Below are positions 6,619-11,621 of a stretch of DNA of 11,621 nucleotides, one piece after another. Position 1 is the first letter of the stretch. Each line of letters begins with the position of its first letter. The notes under the pieces are model-generated. The model worked only from the letters and a program-made list of their open reading frames with translations, made no database searches and was not told the origin of the DNA. The position numbers and the translations under genes are program-made. Location: NCBI GenBank assembly GCA_027310845.1, contig DAIDAB010000018.1:7097-18717 (forward strand), given 5' to 3'. The DNA comes from a bacterium (lineage in GTDB: Archaea > Thermoproteota > Nitrososphaeria > Nitrososphaerales > CADDZS01).

Positions 6619-7389
6619 ATGGTTCAAAGTGATCTTCGTGCGGACTTTAATGGAAAAACAGCGCTGATAACTGGGGCCGCGCGTGGCATCGGGAAGGGCA
6701 TAGCACTTGCGCTTGGAAGGGAAGGAGCGATGCTCGCGCTGAACGATGCGTCAGAGACAGAACTAGGGACAACTCTAAACGAATTCAGAGGGCGCGGATT
6801 TAAGTGTGAAGGTTTTGTTGCGGACATTTCGAGTTTTGAGAAGGTGGACAAGATGATCAGCGATATAATCTCAGAGATGGAGAGGATAGACATCCTAGTG
6901 AACAATGCTGGAATCGCGACGCCGACAGACTTTCTGGATCTTACTGAAGCAGAATGGGATCGCGTAATATCTGTAAATCTAAAAGGAACTTTTCTCGTGA
7001 CTCAAGCGGTCGTGAAGCACATGGTTCAGAAACAAAGCGGCAGAATCATAATGATGGGAAGCATAGCAGGCAAGTCTGGAGGAGTGAACACAAGCATTCC
7101 TTATGATGTTTCAAAGGCAGGAATGATAATCATGGCAAGGTCTCTTGCAAGACGCTACAGCAGGTTCGGCATCACAGTAAACGCCATTGCGCCATCCTTT
7201 GTTGACACTCCGATGCTAAACGACCTGAACGTCGCTGGATCTAAGGAAGATCTCGCGAAACTGAACGTAATCCAAAGACTGGCTACGCCAGAAGATATAG
7301 CAAACGCTGTTATATTCTTGGCATCTGAAAGATCTTCGTTCATTACTGGAGAGACAATAAATGTCAACGGAGGGCGCCTAATGGATTAA
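6619..7389 (+). CDS. SDR-family oxidoreductase (FabG-like)
   Basis: Classical short-chain dehydrogenase/reductase of 256 residues that interconverts a hydroxyl and a carbonyl using NAD(P). The cofactor loop TGAARGIG is at 18-25. Asp43 at the end of beta-strand 2 (LND) suggests NAD preference, by family rule. NNAG is at 95-98 and structural Asn120 lies in SVNLKGTF. The catalytic residues are Ser148, Tyr162 and Lys166 (YDVSK); the Ser-Tyr spacing is one residue longer than in the second SDR here. The C-terminal GETINVNGG (244-252) is the usual FabG-type end. The ATG at 6619 is chosen because it gives the normal short N-terminus; ATGs at 6608 and 6611 are in other frames. It is the only gene in its transcription unit and converges on the dehydrogenase at 7445 (55-bp gap). 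Substrate is unknown. Confidence 0.93.
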   Translation: MVQSDLRADFNGKTALITGAARGIGKGIALALGREGAMLALNDASETELGTTLNEFRGRGFKCEGFVADISSFEKVDKMISDIISEMERIDILVNNAGIATPTDFLDLTEAEWDRVISVNLKGTFLVTQAVVKHMVQKQSGRIIMMGSIAGKSGGVNTSIPYDVSKAGMIIMARSLARRYSRFGITVNAIAPSFVDTPMLNDLNVAGSKEDLAKLNVIQRLATPEDIANAVIFLASERSSFITGETINVNGGRLMD

Positions 7390-7444
7390 TGCCCGCCAGC
7401 TTGTGGATTAACTATTATTCTTGTGCAAGGATCAACTGATGTCT

Positions 7445-8392
7445 TTAATCCTGCAAGCAATGAAGTATTGAAATCAGTTTCTCATCTCGCTGCCTCACGA
7501 GCTCCTCGTAGCTCTTGTTTGTAACAAGCTGCATGTGTCTAATACTTTTGATCAACTTCGACGCCATTGACGGTGAAATTTCTGTCCAAGTATCCATGGA
7601 CTTCCAAATATTCGAGTAACCAGGGCCGTATCTTTTGATAAAATCAGGCATTCCACCTTTTCCACCGTTGATGGAATAAATCAGGTGTTGACCCATTATT
7701 GCCCATCGAAGGCCCAGCCCCGCATATACCGCTTTGTCGACTTCCTCCGCTGATACCACCCCCTTTGCGACTAGATCTATTGCTTCTCTCCACAGGGCGG
7801 CAGCTAGCCGGTTACCAACAAATCCTGCAACCTCCTTTCTCACAACGATTGGGACTCTTCCAAGCGAGGAAAAGAATTCTGATGTTTTCCTCGCTGTCAT
7901 CTTTGAGGTCTTGGCACCGGGTACTATTTCCACGAGAGGGACAAGGTAAGGTGGGTTGAAGGGGTGAGATGTGATACATCGATCTGGCCTTTGCGTGAAG
8001 CGCTGTATCTCTGTCATTGATAGGCTCGATGTACTGCTGGATAGAATAGTACCTGGTGCAGAATATCGATCCATTTCTTTGAACATCTCTTCCTTGAGGT
8101 TTTGTTTTTCGGGTAAGGATTCCTGCACAAATTCAACATTAGATACTGCTTCCTTGAGATTTGTCACTAGAGAGATTCTTGACAATGATTCTTTAACGCC
8201 ACTTTGCTTCATTACTCCTTTTCTCTCAAGAAATACCATGGTTTCCTTGATGCGTTTGATAGCATGTCTGAGCCTTTCTTCATTCGGATGGTAAAGCTTC
8301 GTATTGTATCCATATGAGGTAAAGAGAATAGTCCAAGCTTGCCCGATTATTCCGCATCCGATGCTAGCTACTTCGTACTTTTGTCTAGGCAA
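7445..8392 (-). CDS. 3-hydroxyacyl-CoA dehydrogenase-fold enzyme, carnitine 3-dehydrogenase/L-gulonate dehydrogenase-like
   Basis: NAD-dependent dehydrogenase of the 3-hydroxyacyl-CoA dehydrogenase superfamily, 315 residues, acting on a 3-hydroxy acid. The Rossmann loop GCGIIG is at 12-17. The SSSTSSLS stretch (118-125), the signature HPFNPPYLVPLVEIVPG (143-159) with catalytic His143 and Glu155, and GFVGNR (190-195) with Asn194 are all intact. The GLRWAIMG (227-234) and NGGKGGMPDFIKRYGPG (242-258) segments resemble L-carnitine 3-dehydrogenase and lambda-crystallin/L-gulonate 3-dehydrogenase more than beta-oxidation enzymes, so a free 3-hydroxy acid rather than a CoA ester is likely. Start is TTG with an in-frame TAG 5 codons upstream, so no ATG option exists. 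It lies 62 nt downstream of an SDR gene on the same strand, yet an A/T-rich palindromic promoter-like segment (8407-8423) precedes it. Confidence 0.88.
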   Translation of the reverse strand: MPRQKYEVASIGCGIIGQAWTILFTSYGYNTKLYHPNEERLRHAIKRIKETMVFLERKGVMKQSGVKESLSRISLVTNLKEAVSNVEFVQESLPEKQNLKEEMFKEMDRYSAPGTILSSSTSSLSMTEIQRFTQRPDRCITSHPFNPPYLVPLVEIVPGAKTSKMTARKTSEFFSSLGRVPIVVRKEVAGFVGNRLAAALWREAIDLVAKGVVSAEEVDKAVYAGLGLRWAIMGQHLIYSINGGKGGMPDFIKRYGPGYSNIWKSMDTWTEISPSMASKLIKSIRHMQLVTNKSYEELVRQRDEKLISILHCLQD

Positions 8393-8406
8393 GAATTTAT
8401 CGCACT

Positions 8407-8423
8407 ATGAAAATTACTTTCAT
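8407..8423. promoter_or_regulatory. Palindrome in the promoter region of the carnitine-dehydrogenase-like gene
   Basis: ATGAAA (8407-8412) and TTTCAT (8418-8423) are exact reverse complements around a 5-bp centre. The 17-bp site sits 15-31 nt upstream of the TTG start at 8392, where an archaeal TATA box for a leaderless mRNA should lie. It may be a core-promoter operator; a weak terminator hairpin for the upstream SDR gene is the alternative. Confidence 0.35.
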
Positions 8424-8454
8424 TACTTTTTGACTAATATGTTCAGACTGATTC

Positions 8455-9219
8455 CTAAATAGCCATCCAGCCACCATCAATCGCGATTGTTTGTCCAGTA
8501 ATGTAATTAGCTTTGTCGGAAGCTAAGAATGCAACAAGCACAGCAACCTCTTCTGGTTCGCAGAATCTCTTGACGGGGATCCTTTCAAGTAGATATTCCC
8601 GGACTCCCTCTTGAGCGAAGTACTTCTCCCTTACTTCAGTTCGTACCCAGCCCGGAGCCACTGCGTTAACCCTTATGTTGTACTGCGCGAACTCTAACGC
8701 CAAGTCTCTTGTGAGAGATATTATTCCTCCCTTGCTCGCGCTGTAAGCTGCTCTCGGTGGTAACGCAACTTCTCCGAGGACGGAAGAAATATTGATAATC
8801 TTTCCTCCATTTTTCATTTCGATCATTCGTCGCGCAGCAGCTTGCGAACACAGAAATGTCCCTTTCAGATTCACATCAATCACACTATCCCACTCTTCTT
8901 CTGACAGCTCAATAGCTGATTTGCGCACTACGGTACCTGCATTGTTGACCAATATGTCGAGATTGCCGAACTTCTTGCAGATGGTTTGCACCATGGCCTC
9001 TACTTGTGATTTACTTGTAACATCTCCAGCAATAGAAAATGCCTCAACGCCCCGCTTCTCAACTTCTCTCATGGTTTCTTCGCAATCTGCTGCAGAAAGA
9101 TCGTTCACTACAATTTTCGCTCCTGCTTCAGCGAGCTGTAGAGCTATCGCTCTCCCGATTCCCCTGGCAGCTCCCGTGATTAGGGCCGTTCTACCATTGA
9201 GCTTGATTTCAAATGGCAA
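8455..9219 (-). CDS. SDR-family oxidoreductase (FabG/glucose-dehydrogenase-like)
   Basis: Second classical SDR, 254 residues. Cofactor loop TGAARGIG at 15-22, Asp40 after beta-strand 2 (VND; NAD preference by family rule), NNAG at 92-95, Asn117 in DVNLKGTF, and catalytic Ser146, Tyr159 and Lys163 (YSASK). VAPGWVRTE (187-195) and the TGQTIAIDGGW end (241-251) are typical of FabG or glucose 1-dehydrogenase-like enzymes. It differs from the SDR at 6619 in Ser-Tyr spacing and in the substrate loop (190-215), so the two are old paralogues rather than a recent duplicate. Start TTG is supported by a TATA-like CTTATCATTT at 9244-9253 (minus strand), centred about 29 nt upstream. It precedes the carnitine-dehydrogenase-like gene on the same strand. 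Confidence 0.93.
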   Translation of the reverse strand: MPFEIKLNGRTALITGAARGIGRAIALQLAEAGAKIVVNDLSAADCEETMREVEKRGVEAFSIAGDVTSKSQVEAMVQTICKKFGNLDILVNNAGTVVRKSAIELSEEEWDSVIDVNLKGTFLCSQAAARRMIEMKNGGKIINISSVLGEVALPPRAAYSASKGGIISLTRDLALEFAQYNIRVNAVAPGWVRTEVREKYFAQEGVREYLLERIPVKRFCEPEEVAVLVAFLASDKANYITGQTIAIDGGWMAI

Positions 9220-9243
9220 GCTGAACTGGAAGAACTTCTTGTC

Positions 9244-9253
9244 AAATGATAAG
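9244..9253 (-). promoter_or_regulatory. TATA-like box of the 8455-9219 SDR gene
   Basis: Minus-strand CTTATCATTT centred about 29 nt before the TTG at 9219, fitting a leaderless transcript. A direct repeat GCCTTGC (9253-9259 and 9263-9269, exactly one helical turn apart) lies just upstream of it. Confidence 0.5.
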
Positions 9254-9335
9254 CCTTGCTCTGCCTTGCAAATTCGACAAAGGAAGCAAGAATCAACATC
9301 CTTGGTCTTTTGACATCAAGCAATGCCATTCTTGG

Positions 9336-9357
9336 AGAACCATACAGTTAGGGTTCT
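9336..9357. promoter_or_regulatory. Inverted repeat upstream of the MBL-fold hydrolase promoter
   Basis: AGAACC (9336-9341) and GGTTCT (9352-9357) are exact reverse complements with a 10-bp spacer. The site ends 21 bp before the TATA box at 9379 and lies in the 190-bp divergent region shared with the SDR gene. Upstream placement would suit an activator; this is inferred from symmetry and position. Confidence 0.35.
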
Positions 9358-9378
9358 TACAACAAAAGAGTCGGCATG

Positions 9379-9390
9379 CTTATAATTATC
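9379..9390 (+). promoter_or_regulatory. TATA box of the MBL-fold hydrolase gene
   Basis: CTTATAATTATC is the clearest archaeal TATA element in the window. Its centre lies about 25 nt before the ATG at 9410, so the transcript should begin at or within a few bases of the start codon. Confidence 0.65.
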
Positions 9391-9409
9391 AGAGCTTCCG
9401 ATTTTCAGT

Positions 9410-10222
9410 ATGCCAGCAAAGAGAATGTATCTGCTTGATCTCGGCAATCTATCAGGTGACAAGGGGTGGTTCCTGCCAGGTGCTTTAGGCGGCGCCGCTA
9501 CACGAAATAATAGAAATCCGGCAAGGTCATGGGTGGATGTTCCGGTCCCAGCGGCGCTGATTGAGCACAAGGACGGACTTGTTCTCTTTGATGCAGGCAC
9601 CTCGCCAGCCGCGATGACTACTCGCCCAAAGCCGACAGAGAACTTTCCTCTGACAAAATTCACAGACGAGAACCTGCTTGAAAAACAGCTTTCCGTTCTT
9701 GGATTCAAGCCCGAGGACGTTAGCTACATCGTGATCTCTCATCTTCACTGGGACCACGTTGGGCAGCTACCGACCTTCGGAAACAGAAAAGTCCCGCTGA
9801 TTCTGCAAAAGAAAGAACTCGAGTGGGCTCTTTATACGATATGGCAGGGCAAGGGCGTGTATTACACGCTTGAGGATATGCGGCCCCTTGTTGGAGCAAA
9901 CTGGTTTCCTCTCGATGAGAAATCCTTTGAGCTCATGGACGGAATAACATTGGAATGGACAGGCGGTCACACTCCGGGACATCAAATAGTCAAGGTGACG
10001 CTCGGCTCTGGCAACACGTACATCCTGACAGGGGATTATCTGCACATCCCTGAAGAATATGAACTTGAAACCAAGGGTTGGTTGCTCGGCGACGCAGAAG
10101 AGTGGCAGGTTGAGATACGAAAACTCAAACTGCAGGTCATGGCTCAAAAGGCGAAACTCATCATAAGTCATGATCCGGGTCTTTGGGGCAAGTATCCCAA
10201 AGCCCCAAAATGGCTCGAGTAG
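9410..10222 (+). CDS. Metallo-beta-lactamase-fold hydrolase, lactonase-like
   Basis: 270-residue MBL-fold hydrolase close in architecture to N-acyl-homoserine lactonases and gamma-butyrolactone lactonases (AiiA/AttM group). The dinuclear metal site is complete: HLHWDHVG (His111, His113, Asp115, His116), His187 in GGHTPGHQ, Asp209 in TGDY, and His254 in ISHDP. The N-terminal LFDAG (59-63) is the usual strand before the metal site. No signal peptide, so a cytosolic enzyme. The ATG is supported by the TATA box at 9379-9390. The gene is transcribed alone and converges on the second cupin. Family knowledge permits lactone, ester or other hydrolysis; the quorum-quenching label often attached to this group should not be assumed. 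A lactonase feeding hydroxy acids to the neighbouring dehydrogenases and CoA ligase would make sense but is inference. Confidence 0.9.
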   Translation: MPAKRMYLLDLGNLSGDKGWFLPGALGGAATRNNRNPARSWVDVPVPAALIEHKDGLVLFDAGTSPAAMTTRPKPTENFPLTKFTDENLLEKQLSVLGFKPEDVSYIVISHLHWDHVGQLPTFGNRKVPLILQKKELEWALYTIWQGKGVYYTLEDMRPLVGANWFPLDEKSFELMDGITLEWTGGHTPGHQIVKVTLGSGNTYILTGDYLHIPEEYELETKGWLLGDAEEWQVEIRKLKLQVMAQKAKLIISHDPGLWGKYPKAPKWLE

Positions 10223-10318
10223 TGATATTGGTTAGAGCAATAGATTGGGTTTCGTCCAAGAAATCAATTGGAGCTGATACTTTACATAATTTCAGTTTGT
10301 TTAAGAGAACTCTCGCTC

Positions 10319-10337
10319 GGGTACGGTCTTGGTACCC
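10319..10337. terminator. Hairpin in the convergent gap after the MBL hydrolase and second cupin
   Basis: GGGTAC (10319-10324) and GTACCC (10332-10337) form a perfect 6-bp stem with a 7-nt loop, immediately beyond the cupin stop at 10340 and about 100 nt past the MBL stop. No strong T-run follows in either direction, so terminator function is tentative. Confidence 0.3.
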
Positions 10338-10339
10338 TC

Positions 10340-10729
10340 TCATCCTTTCGTCTTTGGCGAGTAAAGCCGGAACAATCGCAGAGGCTCTTTGCCAGTGTTC
10401 CTGACAGTGTGTTTCACCTGCTTTTGAAGATAGAAGAGCCTCATGGGAAGTAAATCGCTCTCATGCCCATCGATACTTATTTTTCCCTCGCCTGAGACAA
10501 CGAAGATGTATTCCTCTTCGTCATGGGAATGAACCGGAATGTCTCCACTTGGTTCGAATGTGCTGAGCATCAACGTAAGGCCAGTTGAGTTCTTCGATGG
10601 GTCCATCAAAGTCTTCGAGCTCCACAAACCCTTCCTTTCTTCCTGTACCTTCTCTGCGTCGACCCACATGGCAGATCTTTGCTGGGATTTGTTTCGCGGA
10701 GAATTAAGCGTTGCCCCGGAACCACGCAT
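10340..10729 (-). CDS. Second small cupin protein with a degenerate motif 2
   Basis: Single-domain cupin of 129 residues as read from ATG 10729. Motif 1 is intact: His67, His69 and Glu73, six residues before Gly80 (HSHDEEEYIFVVSG, 67-80). In motif 2 the metal histidine His107 and Asn111 remain (KHTVRN), but the usual P-x-G turn is replaced (LQKQ, 101-104). The first 20 residues are polar, basic and without cupin character. The internal ATG at 10669 (Met21, MWVDAEKV) has a TATA-like CTTAATTCT upstream and would give a 109-residue protein of more typical size, so the true start may be there. It is divergent from the hydrolase at 10885 and convergent with the MBL gene. It is not a close copy of the 6061-6444 cupin. 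Function is unknown. Confidence 0.82.
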   Translation of the reverse strand: MRGSGATLNSPRNKSQQRSAMWVDAEKVQEERKGLWSSKTLMDPSKNSTGLTLMLSTFEPSGDIPVHSHDEEEYIFVVSGEGKISIDGHESDLLPMRLFYLQKQVKHTVRNTGKEPLRLFRLYSPKTKG

Positions 10730-10759
10730 GATTTTCTAGTGAGCTCAATCGATGAAAGG

Positions 10760-10794
10760 TTACGAAAGAAACCTCTTTCGTAAGCTCCTTTTTT
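10760..10794 (+). promoter_or_regulatory. Strong hairpin followed by a T-run in the divergent region before the CocE-like gene
   Basis: TTACGAAAG (10760-10768) and CTTTCGTAA (10775-10783) are perfect 9-bp arms with a 6-nt loop, extended by two more pairs after one mismatch. A T6 run follows at 10789-10794 on the plus strand, the layout of an intrinsic terminator. No rightward gene lies directly upstream, so it may instead be a divergent operator or attenuator, or end rightward read-through. Confidence 0.45.
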
Positions 10795-10884
10795 ACAACA
10801 TTCAAACAAGGTAAGCATAAGGGCAGAAGCCGAGATCGTGATACAACATGATCGGTTGGATTTGGGAAACTCTTTTTAGCTGAA

Positions 10885-11621
10885 ATGGCTTGCTGGGAGT
10901 ACGGATTGGACTCGCGAGACGAATTGCGAAACGAGAGTTCTAGGCTCCGCCAGGAGCCAGATTGGATAGTCGATCGCGATGTCAGTATAGAGATGGACGA
11001 CGGCATTGTACTCCGAGCAGATGTATTCCGACCGCGGACCGACAAGAGAGTTCCTGTTGTTCTCACGATGGGCCCTTACGGCAAGGGTGTTAGTTACCAA
11101 GATGGTTACAGGCCGCAATGGGATTGGCTCATCAAAAAGCATTGGGAGATACTCCGGGATTCAACTGGCAGCTATCTCACCTGGGAAACTGTAGATCCCG
11201 AAGTTTGGGTCCAATCGGGATATGCTGTTGTGCGCGTCGATTCACGCGGCGCTGGCCGTTCTCCGGGCATAATGGATGTTTGGTCCATGAGAGAAGCCCA
11301 AGACCTCTTTTCCTGCATAGAGTGGGCAGGAAAACAACCTTGGACCAATGGAAAAGTAGGTCTATGTGGAATCTCATACTACGCTGAGAACCAGTGGTGG
11401 GTGGCGCCGCTAAAACCTCCGCATCTTGCTGCTATGATAGCTTGGGAGGGAGCTAATGACTACTACCGTGAGATCACTCACCATGGAGGGATACTGAGCA
11501 ATGTGTTTTGGGAAGTGTGGTATCCACGACAGATTCTCTCTGTTCAACACGGAAAGGGAGCAAACGGGTATTGGGATCATTGGTTGAAGGATTGGGCTTC
11601 AGGTCCTGAGACTCTTAGCGA
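10885..11621 (+). CDS. CocE/NonD (peptidase S15) alpha/beta-hydrolase, N-terminal part
   Basis: Serine hydrolase of the cocaine esterase/X-Pro dipeptidyl-peptidase S15 family, hydrolysing esters, amides or acyl groups. I translated 245 codons from ATG 10885 to the window edge with no stop. DDGIVLRADVFRP (38-50) is the usual start of the domain. GPYGKG (63-68) carries Tyr65 at the expected oxyanion-hole position. DSRGAGRSPG (119-128) and GKVGLCGISYY (156-166) follow, with nucleophile Ser164. APLKPPHLAAMIAWEG (174-189) and the YREITHHGG block (194-202) are typical of family members of about 550-650 residues, so over half of the protein is missing, including the catalytic Asp and His. An in-frame TGA lies 12 codons upstream and ATG is the only good start between. 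No signal peptide is seen, so a cytoplasmic location is likely. Confidence 0.9.
   Translation, partial: MACWEYGLDSRDELRNESSRLRQEPDWIVDRDVSIEMDDGIVLRADVFRPRTDKRVPVVLTMGPYGKGVSYQDGYRPQWDWLIKKHWEILRDSTGSYLTWETVDPEVWVQSGYAVVRVDSRGAGRSPGIMDVWSMREAQDLFSCIEWAGKQPWTNGKVGLCGISYYAENQWWVAPLKPPHLAAMIAWEGANDYYREITHHGGILSNVFWEVWYPRQILSVQHGKGANGYWDHWLKDWASGPETLS

Noticed and set aside
8792..9313. 173-codon plus-strand open frame
   Set aside because: It is the antisense shadow of the second SDR gene, whose catalytic motifs are all intact.
9410..10222. Naming the MBL-fold protein an acyl-homoserine lactonase (quorum quenching)
   Set aside because: The metal motif is shared by many MBL hydrolases and nothing in the context points to quorum sensing.
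10704..11142. Minus-strand open frames antisense to the CocE-like gene start
   Set aside because: The plus-strand frame carries clear S15-family motifs; the antisense frames have no family features.
1..11621. Mobile element, CRISPR array, tRNA or rRNA
   Set aside because: No transposase or integrase motif, no regularly spaced repeats and no tRNA- or rRNA-like sequence were recognised on reading both strands.

Overview
The window looks like a piece of an archaeal chromosome from a heterotroph. Several starts have an A/T-rich TATA-like box about 25-30 nt upstream of the start codon and no room for a leader (positions 9379, 9244, 6469). I see no convincing Shine-Dalgarno sequence in front of any gene, even inside the operon. 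Five of twelve genes start with TTG. Moderate GC, mixed AGR/CGN arginine codons and archaeal-style acyl-CoA enzymes fit Thermoproteota/Thaumarchaeota-like or Thermoplasmata lineages. I cannot fix the lineage further. No rRNA, tRNA, CRISPR array, transposase or integrase was seen.

Layout. Bases 4043 down to 1 (minus strand) form one tight operon: an AMP-forming acyl-CoA synthetase, an enoyl-CoA hydratase, and the E1 alpha and E1 beta subunits of a thiamine-diphosphate 2-oxoacid (acetoin-type) dehydrogenase. The E1 beta gene runs off the left edge. A 416-bp gene-free divergent promoter region with two clear inverted repeats separates it from a plus-strand gene (4460-6013). That gene encodes a 4-hydroxybutyryl-CoA dehydratase/HpaB-family flavoprotein that has lost all three cysteine ligands of the family's [4Fe-4S] cluster. 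From 6061 to 10729 are mostly one- or two-gene units: a small cupin (minus), an SDR oxidoreductase (plus), a second SDR followed by a carnitine/3-hydroxyacyl-CoA dehydrogenase-like enzyme (both minus), a metallo-beta-lactamase-fold lactonase-like hydrolase (plus), and a second small cupin (minus). At the right edge (10885 onward, plus) is the N-terminal part of a CocE/NonD (peptidase S15) alpha/beta-hydrolase.

How the genes may work together (inference). The content reads as a catabolic island. Hydrolases (CocE-type esterase, MBL-fold lactonase) could open esters or lactones. SDRs and the HAD-like enzyme could oxidise hydroxy groups. The acyl-CoA synthetase, hydratase and possibly the HpaB/AbfD-like protein could activate and process the acid as CoA thioesters. 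The E1 pair would begin oxidative cleavage of a 2-oxo acid or acetoin-like product. The substrate cannot be read from the sequence. The most interesting points are the cysteine-less dehydratase homologue next to CoA-pathway genes and the dense, mutually different palindromes in the divergent promoter regions, which suggest several local regulators encoded elsewhere.
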